Source of the DNA: an uncultured Gemmatimonadota bacterium
Lineage (GTDB): Bacteria; Gemmatimonadota; Gemmatimonadetes; Gemmatimonadales; Gemmatimonadaceae
Direction of reading: 5' to 3'
NCBI GenBank assembly: GCA_902825965.1
Contig: CADEDA010000002.1
Location: 124,001 to 188,000 of the forward strand
DNA length: 64,000 nucleotides
The notes under the pieces are model-generated. The model did not search any database and was not told the DNA's origin. It was given only the letters and a program-made list of their open reading frames with translations. Numbering within the stretch: position 1 is the first letter of the stretch; every line of letters starts with the position of its first letter. Positions 52,886 through 62,221 of this stretch are shown here, in pieces. Position numbers and translations under genes: made by a program.

Positions 52886-54186
52886 AGGTGTCCGTCAAGC
52901 GGTGGGTCGTCCTCGCCGCGCTGGCCCTGCCGTCCGTCGCGACGGCGCAGGATGCACGCCCCATCACGCTCGATGAGGCCGTGCGCCTCGCGCGGCGCAA
53001 CGTCCCCGCCGCCATCCAGGCGCGCAACCAGGTCCGCTCGTCGGCCGCCACGCTCCGGACGCGCTACGGCTCCTTCCTGCCCACGCTGTCGTTCGGTGGC
53101 GGCGCGCAGAAGCAGAACGGCACCCGCTACCTCGCCGACCTCGACACGATCCTCCCCAACGACGCCCCCTGGCGCGCCAACCACAGCCTCAGCTCCAACA
53201 TCGACCTGTTCCAGGGCGGACGCCGCTACTTCGATATGATGACGGCGCGCGCCAACGTCGACGCGGCCGAGGCCAGCGAGATCACGCAGAACTTCGCGGT
53301 CGCCCGTGACGTGAAGCAGCAGTACTTCGCCGTGCTCGCCGCCCGCGAGCAGCAGGCCGCCGCCAAGACGCAGCTCACGCAGGCCGAGCAGCAGCTCCGC
53401 GCCGCGGTCGCCCGCGTCGCCGCCGGGGCCGCCACGCGCTCGGACTCCCTGCGCTCGGTGATCCAGGTGGGCAACGCCAAGCTCGCCGTGCTCTCGGCCG
53501 ACAACGCGCTCGCCACCGCCAACGCCACGCTGTCCCGGCTCGTCGGCTCGATCGCCATCGTCACCGCCGTCGCCAGCGACACGGCCGACGTCGCGCGCCT
53601 CACCGCCACCGAGGCGGAGCTGTTCGACCTCGCCGAGCAGGGTCCGGCCGTCAACCAGGCCAAGGCCCAGCTCGCCGCCGCCAAGCAGTCCAAGCGCTCC
53701 TCGTGGTCGCCGTACCTGCCCACCGTCTCGCTCGGCCTCTCGCAGAGCTTCGCCGCCTCCGAGGAGGGCTTCGGCTTCCTCGGCGACCAGCGCAACAAGA
53801 ACCTCTCGACGAGCATCCGGCTCAACTTCCCGATCTTCAACGGGCTCGCCCGCGAGCAGCAGGTGGTGTCCGCCAACATCGCCGAGGACAACGCCGAGGC
53901 CCAGCTCCGCGACGCGCGGCTCAACGCGCGCCAGCTGATGGTCCAGCAGTACGGCAACTACCGCACGGCGCAGGCCCGTGTGGAGATCCAGATGGCCTCG
54001 GTGCTCGCCGGCGAGGAGGACCTCCGCGTGCAGCAGGAGCGGTACAACCTCGGCGCCGGCACCCTGCTCGACCTCATCACCTCGCAGTCCACCCTGATCA
54101 CCGCGCGACAGGCCCTCATCCAGGCGCGCCTTGATGCCCGCACCGCGAAGGCGCAGATCGAAGCGCTCATCGGCCGCGACCTCTGA
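52882..54186 (+). CDS. TolC-family outer membrane efflux protein
   Basis: 434 residues with a signal peptide (VVLALAL-type hydrophobic core, cleavage near ATAQD). Two outer-membrane-factor repeats: ITLDEAVRLARRNVPAAIQA near the N-terminus, coiled-coil helices such as EQQAAAKTQLTQAEQQLRAA, and beta-segments including LPTVSLGLSQSFA; the second half repeats the pattern and ends ARQALIQARLDARTAKAQIE. It forms the trimeric outer-membrane channel used by the adaptor and permease encoded next. It overlaps the Spy-like gene by 4 bp. Confidence 0.95.
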   Translation: MKVSVKRWVVLAALALPSVATAQDARPITLDEAVRLARRNVPAAIQARNQVRSSAATLRTRYGSFLPTLSFGGGAQKQNGTRYLADLDTILPNDAPWRANHSLSSNIDLFQGGRRYFDMMTARANVDAAEASEITQNFAVARDVKQQYFAVLAAREQQAAAKTQLTQAEQQLRAAVARVAAGAATRSDSLRSVIQVGNAKLAVLSADNALATANATLSRLVGSIAIVTAVASDTADVARLTATEAELFDLAEQGPAVNQAKAQLAAAKQSKRSSWSPYLPTVSLGLSQSFAASEEGFGFLGDQRNKNLSTSIRLNFPIFNGLAREQQVVSANIAEDNAEAQLRDARLNARQLMVQQYGNYRTAQARVEIQMASVLAGEEDLRVQQERYNLGAGTLLDLITSQSTLITARQALIQARLDARTAKAQIEALIGRDL

Positions 54187-54227
54187 TCCGCACGACCCCC
54201 ACCACGCACCACACCGGAGTCCCCGCC

Positions 54228-56027
54228 GTGAAGCGCCAGTCCCTCGCCCTCCTCGTCCTGCTCGGCCTCGCCGCCGCCTGCGGGAAGAAAGAGGAGGCCG
54301 CCATCACCATCCGCACGGCGCCAGCCGAGCGGCGCACGATCGTCGTCTCGGCCGAGGCGACCGGCGTGATCGAACCGATCAACGTCGTGGAAGTGAAGTC
54401 CCGCTCGTCGGGCCAGGTCACCGAGATGCCGGTGGAGACGGGCTCGCTCGTCCGCGCCGGCGACCTCATCGTCCAGCTCGACACGCGCGACGTGCAGAAC
54501 GGCTACGACCAGGCGAAGGCCGACCTCGATGCCGCCGAGAAGCGCCTCGAGGTCTCGTCCATCCAGAAGAAGCGCTCGGACGAGCTCTTCGCGGCCAAGA
54601 TCATCACCGCGCAGGAGAACGAGACCGCGCAGCTCGACTACACCAACGCCGCGACGGCGATCGTCCGCACCCGCGCGGCACTCGACCTCGCGCAGCAGCG
54701 TCTCGACGACGCCCGCGTCACGGCCCCGGTGCTCGGCACCATCATCGAGAAGCCGGTCGCGCTCGGCCAGGTCATCCAGTCGGGCACCAGCACGGCCGGC
54801 GGCGGCACGACCATCGTCAAGATGGCCGACCTCACCAAGGTGCGCGCCCGCGCACTCGTGAACGAGACGGACATCGGCGGCGTGCGCGCCGGCCTCGAGG
54901 CCACCGTGATCGTCGATGCCTTCCCCGACCGCACCTTCCGCGGCACCGTGGAGAAGATCGAGCCGCAGGCCGTGGTGCAGCAGAACGTCACCATGTTCCC
55001 GGTGCTCGTCTCGCTCGAGAACCGCGACGGCAGCCTCATGCCCGGCATGAACGGCGAGGTGGCCATCGTCTCCGAGCGTCGCGAGAACGTGCTGGCGATC
55101 CCAAACGAGTCCATCCGCAGCGTCCGCGAAGCCGCGGCCACCGCCACCATGCTCGGACTCAACGGCGACTCCGTCGCTGCCAAGCTGCGCGAGTCGATGG
55201 GCGGCGGTGGTGGGTTCGGTGGTGGCTTCGGCGGTGGCAACGGCGGTGCCCGTCCGGCCGGTCCCGGCAACAACAACTCGATGGGGACCAACGGCCGGCC
55301 GCGTCAGGTGCCGGTCTCGACCCCGGGCTACGTCGACCTGCTCCCGCAGCAGGGCGGTCAGGGGGGCGGGCGCCAGGGTGGATTCGGCGCCCCACTGCCC
55401 GAGGTCACCGACGCTCAGTGCAAGGCCATCCAGACCGCGCGGCAGTCCAAGCCCGCCGCGGCCAAGAAGGTCGATGACCTCAGCGCGAAGATGCGTGACC
55501 CCAACGCAGACCGTCAGACGCTCATGGCGGACCTGCGCGCCGCCTACACCGAGCTCGGCGTCGACATGAACGTCGTCCGCGCCTGCCGCATGCGGGAAGG
55601 CAACGGCGGTGCACCTGGTGGGGCACCCGGTGGGGCGCCGGCCGGGGCGACGCAGGGCGGAGCCCGGCCGACCGGTGGTGCCGCACCAAACGGTGCGTCC
55701 CGCATGCCGATGGGCGGTGGCAACGGCGGCATCACCGGCGCGCGGACCAGCGGTCGCAGCATGAGCCGCTCCGGCCTGGTGTTCGTGAAGAAGGAAGACG
55801 GGTCCTGGGACCCGCGCGTCGTGCGCCTCGGCATCGCCGACTACGACTACACCGAAGTGATCGGCGGACTCGAGGAGGGCGAGCAGGTGGCCCTGCTCTC
55901 GGCCGTCGCACTGCAGGTGCAGCGGCAGCAGAACAACGACCGCATGAAGGCGATGACCGGTGGCGCGAGCCCGCTGGGCGGCGCCGGGGCCGGTGGGCCC
56001 GGCGGCGGTCGTCCGCCGGGACGCTGA
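54228..56027 (+). CDS. MacA-like periplasmic adaptor lipoprotein with large Gly-rich insertion
   Basis: 599 residues, against about 370-400 for typical MacA/HlyD adaptors. GTG start; the N-terminus ends in LGLAAACGKK, a lipobox. Residues about 25-330 are the adaptor proper: biotinyl-lipoyl half motifs (VEVKSRSSGQVTEMPVETGS, VTAPVLGTIIEKPVALGQVI), an alpha-hairpin, and a beta-barrel ending in VLAIPNESIRSV. An insertion (residues about 330-505) is Gly/Pro-rich and holds a small helical module with two Cys (DAQCKAIQTARQ ... VVRACRMREG). The membrane-proximal strand resumes at SGLVFVKKEDGSWDPRVVRL. It lies between tolC-like and permease genes. Confidence 0.93.
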   Translation: MKRQSLALLVLLGLAAACGKKEEAAITIRTAPAERRTIVVSAEATGVIEPINVVEVKSRSSGQVTEMPVETGSLVRAGDLIVQLDTRDVQNGYDQAKADLDAAEKRLEVSSIQKKRSDELFAAKIITAQENETAQLDYTNAATAIVRTRAALDLAQQRLDDARVTAPVLGTIIEKPVALGQVIQSGTSTAGGGTTIVKMADLTKVRARALVNETDIGGVRAGLEATVIVDAFPDRTFRGTVEKIEPQAVVQQNVTMFPVLVSLENRDGSLMPGMNGEVAIVSERRENVLAIPNESIRSVREAAATATMLGLNGDSVAAKLRESMGGGGGFGGGFGGGNGGARPAGPGNNNSMGTNGRPRQVPVSTPGYVDLLPQQGGQGGGRQGGFGAPLPEVTDAQCKAIQTARQSKPAAAKKVDDLSAKMRDPNADRQTLMADLRAAYTELGVDMNVVRACRMREGNGGAPGGAPGGAPAGATQGGARPTGGAAPNGASRMPMGGGNGGITGARTSGRSMSRSGLVFVKKEDGSWDPRVVRLGIADYDYTEVIGGLEEGEQVALLSAVALQVQRQQNNDRMKAMTGGASPLGGAGAGGPGGGRPPGR

Positions 56028-56030
56028 GCC

Positions 56031-57251
56031 ATGCTGTTCGGCGAGACCATCCGCGTCGCCCTCGGGGCACTCCGCGCGAACAAGCTGCGGTCGCTGCTCA
56101 CGATGCTCGGCATCGTGATCGGCGTCTCCGCGGTGATCGCGGTGGTGGCGCTCGGGCGCGGCGCGCAGCAGGCGGTCAATGACCGCATCTCCTCCCTCGG
56201 CACCACGCTGCTCACCGTCTCCCCCGGCCAGGCGCGCACCGGCGGCGTGATGACGTTCGATGTCCGCACGCGGCTCCTGCTCGAGGATGCCGACGCCCTG
56301 GTCGAGCGCGGCGTCGACATCGCGGCCGTGCAGCCCGAGATGTCGAGCAACCTGCAGGTGCAGTTCCTCAACAAGAACACCGGCACCCAGATCGTCGGCA
56401 CCACGGCCAACTACCCCGAGGTGCGGAAGTACGAGGTCGAGTACGGACGCTTCTTCACCAACGCCGAGGACCTGGGCCGGCAACGGCTCGCGGTCGTGGG
56501 CCCCACCGTGGTGCAGAACCTCGGCCTCGAGAGCGGCAACGCGCTCATCGGCGAGAACATCCGCATCCGCGGCATCCAGTTCACCGTCGTCGGCGTGTAC
56601 AAGTCCAAGGGCCAGGCCTCGCCGTTCAACAACCCGGACGACCAGATCCTCATCCCCATCCAGACGGCGCGTTTCCGCGTGATGGGCAACAACCGGCTCC
56701 GCTCGATCTCGGTGCTGGCGCCGAGCGAGGCGAAGATCCCGGACACCATGGCGGACATCCAGAAGATCCTGCGGCGCGAGCACAAGCTGCGCCCGGACAA
56801 GCCGGATGACTTCCAGATCCGCAACCAGGCCGACTTCCTCAACACGCTCGGCGAGACCACGCAGGTCTTCTCGATGCTGCTGGCCGGCATCGCCGCGGTC
56901 TCGCTGCTCGTCGGCGGCATCGGCATCATGAACATCATGCTGGTGTCGGTCACCGAGCGCACCCGCGAGATCGGCATCCGCAAGGCGCTCGGGGCGACGA
57001 AGGTGAACATCCTGTTCCAGTTCCTCATCGAGGCCATCGTGCTCTGCCTGGTGGGCGGCGCGCTGGGCATCGCGGTGGGCGCGGGCGGGGCGATGGCGTT
57101 CACCAAGCTCCTCGGCTGGTCCACGCAGGTCGGCGCCACCAGCGTCGGCATGGCGTTCGGGTTCTCGGCCCTGGTCGGCGTGGTGTTCGGGGTCTATCCG
57201 GCCCGGCGCGCCGCCGGCCTCGACCCGATCGTGGCGCTGCGGTACGAGTAG
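56031..57251 (+). CDS. MacB-type ABC transporter permease (no ATPase domain)
   Basis: 406 residues, the FtsX/MacB permease half only. An N-terminal MacB-PCD (ALRANKLRSLLTMLGIVIGV) is followed by a large periplasmic domain (residues about 45-270), then three C-terminal helices with VSLLVGGIGIMNIMLVSVTE then RTREIGIRKALGATKVNI, and a final FGVYPARRAAGLDPIVALRY. Mechanotransmission by this family requires a LolD-like ATPase, which is neither fused nor adjacent here. With the TolC and adaptor genes upstream it completes a tripartite exporter for small molecules or peptides. A hairpin follows at 57315. Confidence 0.95.
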   Translation: MLFGETIRVALGALRANKLRSLLTMLGIVIGVSAVIAVVALGRGAQQAVNDRISSLGTTLLTVSPGQARTGGVMTFDVRTRLLLEDADALVERGVDIAAVQPEMSSNLQVQFLNKNTGTQIVGTTANYPEVRKYEVEYGRFFTNAEDLGRQRLAVVGPTVVQNLGLESGNALIGENIRIRGIQFTVVGVYKSKGQASPFNNPDDQILIPIQTARFRVMGNNRLRSISVLAPSEAKIPDTMADIQKILRREHKLRPDKPDDFQIRNQADFLNTLGETTQVFSMLLAGIAAVSLLVGGIGIMNIMLVSVTERTREIGIRKALGATKVNILFQFLIEAIVLCLVGGALGIAVGAGGAMAFTKLLGWSTQVGATSVGMAFGFSALVGVVFGVYPARRAAGLDPIVALRYE

Positions 57252-57314
57252 GCCCCGCGCGGGTGGCGCTCCGGCGCCGCTGACCGAACGCTGCCACCAA
57301 CGCGCGCCGATTCC

Positions 57315-57344
57315 GAGGGCGGCCCCAGCACCGGGGCCGCCCTC
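57315..57344 (+). terminator. GC-rich hairpin after the efflux operon
   Basis: Perfect 12-bp stem GAGGGCGGCCCC / GGGGCCGCCCTC with a 6-nt AGCACC loop, 63 bp past the permease stop and 50 bp before kup. No U-tract. Confidence 0.6.
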
Positions 57345-57394
57345 CGGCGTTCCGGCTGGAATCCACCGTCGCGGACGCTACATTCCCAGACGCA

Positions 57395-59386
57395 ATGTCG
57401 GACCCCACGCCCCCCGCGTCTCCCCCGCCGCCGCCCCAGCGGCCGTCGGCGGCGATGACGTCGGAGTACCGGCCGCCCGAGCGGCACCATGTCGAGGCGC
57501 ATCCCACCGGGAAGCGGCTGGCGATCCTGACGCTCACGGCGCTGGGCGTCGTCTACGGCGACATCGGGACCAGTCCGCTGTACGCGCTGCGCGAATGCTT
57601 CAAGCCGGAGTACGGGCTCGCGCCGACCCCCGAGAACGTCTACGGGATCCTCTCGCTGATCCTCTGGTCGCTCATCCTCGTGGTGAGCGTGAAGTACATC
57701 GTGTTCATCATGCGCGCCGACAACCGCGGCGAGGGCGGCATCCTCGCCATGCTGGCGATGCTGCTGCAGCAGATGACCGAGAAGACCTGGCGCCGCGCCG
57801 CCTTGGTGGCACTCGGCCTCTTCGGCGCCGCCCTGCTCTACGGCGACGGCATGATCACGCCGGCGATGTCCGTGCTCTCCGCCATGGAGGGGCTCATCGT
57901 CGTCTCCGACAACTTCGCACCGCTGGTGGTGCCGCTGTCCGTGGTGATCCTCGTCGTGCTGTTCCTCGCCCAGCGGGTCGGGACCGCCGGCGTCGGCGTG
58001 ATCTTCGGGCCGGTGACCTTCCTCTGGTTCACCACCATCGCGGTGCTCGGCGTGCTGGAGGTCCTGCGCGAGCCGCAGATCCTCTTCGCGGTGAACCCCG
58101 GCTATGCCGCCCGCTTCGTGTTCACCCACGGCACCGCCGGGTTCATCGTGCTCGGGGCGGTGGTCCTCGCCGTCACCGGCGCCGAGGCGCTGTACGCGGA
58201 CATGGGCCACTTCGGCAAGCGACCCATCCGGCTCGCCTGGTTCGGCCTGGTGCTGCCCGCGCTGGTGCTCAACTACTTCGGCCAGGGTGCGTTGGTGCTG
58301 CGCGATCCGGCGGCGGCGGCCAACCCGTTCTTCCTGCTGGCGCCGCGGTTCATGCTCTACCCGCTCATCGCGCTGGCGACCGCCGCCGCCATCATCGCCA
58401 GCCAGGCGATGATCTCCGGCGCGTTCTCGCTCACGCAGCAGTGCATCCAGCTCGGCTACAGCCCCCGGATGACGATCACGCACACCTCGGCCAAGGAGTT
58501 CGGGCAGATCTACATCCCCGAGGTGAACAACGCGCTGATGGTGGGCTGCCTCCTGATCGTGTTCGGGTTCCGGGACTCGACGTCGCTCGGCGCCGCCTAC
58601 GGCATCGCCGTGACCGGGACCTTCGTGATCACCACCACGATCTTCACCGTCATCACCATCACGCGCTGGCAGTGGCCGCTCTGGCGCGCGCTGCCGTTCT
58701 TCCTGGTGTTCCTGCTCATCGACGGGGCCTTCCTCGGCGCCTCGCTGCTCAAGTTGCTCCACGGCGGCTGGGTGCCGCTCGCCGTCGCGATCGCGCTCTT
58801 CACCATGATGACCAGCTGGAAGCGCGGCCGTGAGATCCTCCGCGAGCGCCTGGTGGACATCGCCCTGCCGCTCGACACCTTCCTCGAGGACATCAACCGC
58901 AAGCCGCCCACACGGGTCACCGGCACCGCGGTGTTCATGACCTCGGAGTCCGCGGGTGTGCCCGTCGTGCTGCTGCACCACCTCAAGCACAACAAGGTCC
59001 TGCACGACACCGTGATCCTGCTCTCCATCACCACCGACGAGGTGCCCGAGGTGCCGCGCGCGGAACGCGTGCGCATCGAGGCCCTCGGCCAGGGCTTCTT
59101 CCGCGTGGTGGCGCGGTACGGTTTCATGGAGTCGGCCGACGTCAAGGAGGTGCTGCAGCGCTGCCGCGACTTCGGCATCGCCGCGCGCCCGCTCGAGACC
59201 AGCTACTACCTCGGGCGCGAGCAGCTCATCCCGCGCCCCGGCCCGTGGAAGAAGGACGGCCTCTCGATGAGCTACGCCCGCAAGAAGCTGTTCGCGGTCA
59301 TGTCGCGGAACGCGCGGTCCGCCACCGAATACTTCCAGCTCCCCCCCAATCGCGTGGTGGAGCTCGGCACGCAGATGGAATTCTAG
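57395..59386 (+). CDS. kup: Low-affinity potassium uptake transporter Kup
   Basis: 663 residues, KUP/HAK/KT family proton-coupled K+ importer. The N-terminus is a 40-residue Pro-rich tail, then LGVVYGDIGTSPLYALRECF, the family signature. Twelve helices follow, including IMRADNRGEGGILAMLAMLL, LYGDGMITPAMSVLSAMEGL, VTGAEALYADMGHFGKRPIR and GQIYIPEVNNALMVGCLLIV. A C-terminal cytosolic domain (residues about 490-663) is present, with VPVVLLHHLKHNKVLHDTVI. It is separated from the efflux operon by a hairpin and ends 23 bp before an M14 gene on the same strand. Confidence 0.97.
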   Translation: MSDPTPPASPPPPPQRPSAAMTSEYRPPERHHVEAHPTGKRLAILTLTALGVVYGDIGTSPLYALRECFKPEYGLAPTPENVYGILSLILWSLILVVSVKYIVFIMRADNRGEGGILAMLAMLLQQMTEKTWRRAALVALGLFGAALLYGDGMITPAMSVLSAMEGLIVVSDNFAPLVVPLSVVILVVLFLAQRVGTAGVGVIFGPVTFLWFTTIAVLGVLEVLREPQILFAVNPGYAARFVFTHGTAGFIVLGAVVLAVTGAEALYADMGHFGKRPIRLAWFGLVLPALVLNYFGQGALVLRDPAAAANPFFLLAPRFMLYPLIALATAAAIIASQAMISGAFSLTQQCIQLGYSPRMTITHTSAKEFGQIYIPEVNNALMVGCLLIVFGFRDSTSLGAAYGIAVTGTFVITTTIFTVITITRWQWPLWRALPFFLVFLLIDGAFLGASLLKLLHGGWVPLAVAIALFTMMTSWKRGREILRERLVDIALPLDTFLEDINRKPPTRVTGTAVFMTSESAGVPVVLLHHLKHNKVLHDTVILLSITTDEVPEVPRAERVRIEALGQGFFRVVARYGFMESADVKEVLQRCRDFGIAARPLETSYYLGREQLIPRPGPWKKDGLSMSYARKKLFAVMSRNARSATEYFQLPPNRVVELGTQMEF

Positions 59387-59409
59387 ACTCCCTTTCACCG
59401 CCCGCCGCC

Positions 59410-62160
59410 ATGCGCCGTTCCGTCCTCGCCCTCGCCCTGCTCGTCCTGAGCGCCCCGGCCGCGTCCGCCCAGCGCACGCCGACCGATTCGCTCCGGGACG
59501 ACCGCAACTTCTCGTTCTACGCCAAGGGCCCGTACCGCAGCAGCGTGCCGCGCCCGGACGCGATCCTCGGGTATCCGGTCGGCAGCTGGCACACGCAGTA
59601 CGCCCAGCAGGAACGCGTGCTGCTCGGGATCGCCGAGTCGGCGCGCGACCGCGTGCGGGTGGAGGAGATCGGGGTGTCCAACGAGCGCCGCACGATGCGC
59701 GTGTACGTGGTCTCCACGCCCGAGAACATCGCCCGGCTCGACGCCATCCGCGCCGACCTCGACCGCCTCGCCGATCCGCGCGGCGCCACGCCGGCGCAGC
59801 TCGAGGCCGTCCAGGCCCGCACCCCGGCCGTCGTCTGGTTCTCCGGCTCCGTGCACGGCGACGAGGTGCCCGGCTTCGAGGCCTCGATGCAGCTGCTCTA
59901 CCACTTCGCCGCCACCGAGGACCCGGCCACGCTGGCGCTCATGAAGGACGCGCTCGTGATCATCAATCCCAGCTCCAATCCCGACGGCCACGAGCGCTTC
60001 TCGGTGTGGAGCAACTCCATCGCCGTGGGCAGCCCCGAGCGGCAGGCGATCGAGCAGCAGCGGGGGCAGCCGTGGACCATCTCCGGCCGCTTCAATCACT
60101 ACCGGTTCGACATGAACCGCGACCTCATGGCGATGACGCAGAAGGAGGTGCAGGCCATCGTCGGCGGCATGCTGCGCTGGCACCCGATGGTCGCGGCCGA
60201 CCTGCACGGCTACACCTCGACGTACTACATGGCGCCCGCCGCGCGGCCCGTGAACGCCAACATCTCCGGCTGGCCCTACAAGTGGAGCGAGATGATCGGC
60301 CGCGGCAACGCCGCGGCGTTCGATGCGTTCGGATGGCTCTACAACGTGCGCGACGGCTTCGACCTGTACTATCCGGGCTACTACGACTCCTGGCCCGCGC
60401 TCACCGGCGCGATGGGCACCACGTACGAGACCGACGGGGGCCCGGCGCTGCTCAAGCGCCGCGAGGACGGCACGCTGCTCTCGTTGCGTGACGGCATCGC
60501 CAAGCACTACACCGCGGCGATCGCCACCTGGGAGACCTCGGCACGGAACGCGCGGGAGCTCGTGAAGGACTACGCCGCCTTCCGCCAGAAGGCCGTCACC
60601 GACGGCCGGAACGGCACCATGAAGCGCGTGGTGTTCCTGCCGGGCAACGACCCGGCGCGGGCGGCCGAGCTCGCCGCGGCACTGCTGCGCGCGGGCGTGG
60701 AGGTCACGCGCACCACGGCGGCGCACACCAGCGCCAAGGCACACGGCTACGCCGCCGATGCCGTCACCACCCGCAGCTTCCCCGCGGGTGCGTATGTCGT
60801 CGACCTCGCGCAGCCGCAGGGCAAGGTCGCGAAGGCCGTCCTCGAGCCGGACCCGGAGCTCGACCCCGTGTTCGCCAAGAACCAGCTCGACCGCTTCGCG
60901 CGCAACCAGACACGCTCGCGCAATGCGAACGACAGCGAAGGCTACGAGTTCTACGACATCTCGGCCTGGGCGCTGCCCGTGGCCTTCGGCGTCGAGGCGT
61001 ACTGGACCGAGGATGCGCCCGCGGTGAGCGGCAGCGCCCTCTCGTTGGCCAACGGCGTGCGGCACAACGGCGAGATCCTGCCCCACGCGCTCAGCGGCGG
61101 TGTCGTCGAGGGGATGAACGCCTCGTCGAGCTACCTCTGGAGGAACAACCGCGACGGGGCCGGCAAGCTCGCCGCACAGCTGCTGCAGGAAGGGTACCGC
61201 GTCTCGATCGCCGCCGAACCGCTGCAGACCGGCTCCACCACCTGGCCCCGCGGCACCTTCATCGCCCGAGTCTCGCGCAATGACGCGACACTCGCCGCCC
61301 GAATCGACGCGATCGCCAAGGAAGCCGGCGTGGAGGTGCGCGGCGTGAACACCGCGTTCCCCGATGCGGCGCAGTACGGCACCGGGTCCGGCGTGGTGGT
61401 GGCGCTGCAGGCGCCACGCGTCGCCCTCGTCGGGGAGACCGGCATCTCGCAGACCTCGTACGGCGCGATCTGGTGGACCCTCGAGCAGCGCTACGGCATC
61501 AAGTTCACCCCGATCTCCGTCGACGCCCTCTCCGGCGACCTCTCGGCCTTCAACGTGATCCTCGTGCCAAGTGGCGGGCTCGGACGCCTCGGCCGCGGCG
61601 AGTCGCTCAAGCGCTGGGTGGAGGGCGGCGGTGCGCTGCTCACCTTCGGCGGCGCGACGGGCTGGGCGATGCGCGAGGACGTCGGCCTCACCACCGCACG
61701 CCGCATCCAGTGCGAGGAGAAGAAGGACCTCAAGCCCGCACCGGCCGCCAAGGCGCCGCTGGACTCGGTCCGCGCGACCGCCTCGCCGAACGCCTGCGCC
61801 GACCAGGTCGCCGACCTGCCGGGCACGCACTTCGATGTCGTCTTCGACCTGTCGCACTGGCTGACACTCGGACTCGAGCAGCAGCGGCAGACCGTGCTGG
61901 TGGGCGGGAGCAGCTTCTACACGCTGTCCAAGGACGGCGGCAATGTCGCGGTCTTCCCGACCACGGGCACGCTGCGGCGCGGCGGTTTCGTCTTCCCCGA
62001 CAACTCGGAGCGCCTGCTCAAGGGCAGCACGTTCATCGTGCAGGAGCGCGTGGGCGGCGGCAACGTGGTGATGTTCACGAGCGAGCCGATGTTCCGCGGG
62101 TGGTGGCGCGCGCTCGACCGCCTGGTGCTGAACGCGATGCTGCTGGGCACGGCGTTCTGA
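59410..62160 (+). CDS. Secreted M14-family zinc carboxypeptidase-like protein with C-terminal amidotransferase-like domain
   Basis: 916 residues from ATG 59410 with a signal peptide ending at PAASAQ. M14 catalytic domain at residues about 40-370: zinc ligands GSVHGDEVPG (H-x-x-E) and AADLHGYTST (His), substrate segments SSNPDGHERF and RFDMNRDLMAMTQ, and the candidate catalytic Glu in GTTYETDGG. A central beta-rich region is followed by an alpha/beta domain (residues about 660-900) with RVALVGETGISQTSYGAIWW and FNVILVPSGGLGRLG, related to the equivalent domain of the protein at 16841-19645. Both are probably extracellular or periplasmic peptidases. A long hairpin follows its stop. Confidence 0.93.
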   Translation: MRRSVLALALLVLSAPAASAQRTPTDSLRDDRNFSFYAKGPYRSSVPRPDAILGYPVGSWHTQYAQQERVLLGIAESARDRVRVEEIGVSNERRTMRVYVVSTPENIARLDAIRADLDRLADPRGATPAQLEAVQARTPAVVWFSGSVHGDEVPGFEASMQLLYHFAATEDPATLALMKDALVIINPSSNPDGHERFSVWSNSIAVGSPERQAIEQQRGQPWTISGRFNHYRFDMNRDLMAMTQKEVQAIVGGMLRWHPMVAADLHGYTSTYYMAPAARPVNANISGWPYKWSEMIGRGNAAAFDAFGWLYNVRDGFDLYYPGYYDSWPALTGAMGTTYETDGGPALLKRREDGTLLSLRDGIAKHYTAAIATWETSARNARELVKDYAAFRQKAVTDGRNGTMKRVVFLPGNDPARAAELAAALLRAGVEVTRTTAAHTSAKAHGYAADAVTTRSFPAGAYVVDLAQPQGKVAKAVLEPDPELDPVFAKNQLDRFARNQTRSRNANDSEGYEFYDISAWALPVAFGVEAYWTEDAPAVSGSALSLANGVRHNGEILPHALSGGVVEGMNASSSYLWRNNRDGAGKLAAQLLQEGYRVSIAAEPLQTGSTTWPRGTFIARVSRNDATLAARIDAIAKEAGVEVRGVNTAFPDAAQYGTGSGVVVALQAPRVALVGETGISQTSYGAIWWTLEQRYGIKFTPISVDALSGDLSAFNVILVPSGGLGRLGRGESLKRWVEGGGALLTFGGATGWAMREDVGLTTARRIQCEEKKDLKPAPAAKAPLDSVRATASPNACADQVADLPGTHFDVVFDLSHWLTLGLEQQRQTVLVGGSSFYTLSKDGGNVAVFPTTGTLRRGGFVFPDNSERLLKGSTFIVQERVGGGNVVMFTSEPMFRGWWRALDRLVLNAMLLGTAF

Positions 62161-62168
62161 GTGGGGCC

Positions 62169-62214
62169 GGACGCCGGGTGGTGGGGGCGGCTGCCGCCCC
62201 GCCACCCGGCGTCC
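62169..62214. terminator. Long GC-rich hairpin between converging genes
   Basis: GGACGCCGGGTGG (62169-62181) pairs with CCACCCGGCGTCC (62202-62214), and an inner 7-bp stem GGGGCGG/CCGCCCC (62184-62190, 62194-62200) continues it. It is centred between the stop of the M14 gene (62160) and the end of the converging plug-domain gene (62222), so it can serve both strands. No U-tract. Confidence 0.65.
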
Positions 62215-62221
62215 TGGATCC

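Noticed and set aside
55200-55700. GGTGG/GGCGG repeats resembling a repeat array
   Set aside because: They encode the Gly-rich insert of the adaptor lipoprotein and have no constant unit or spacers.
59395-62205. 936-codon open frame antisense to the M14 gene
   Set aside because: Opposes a well-supported secreted peptidase; low-complexity translation, no start context.
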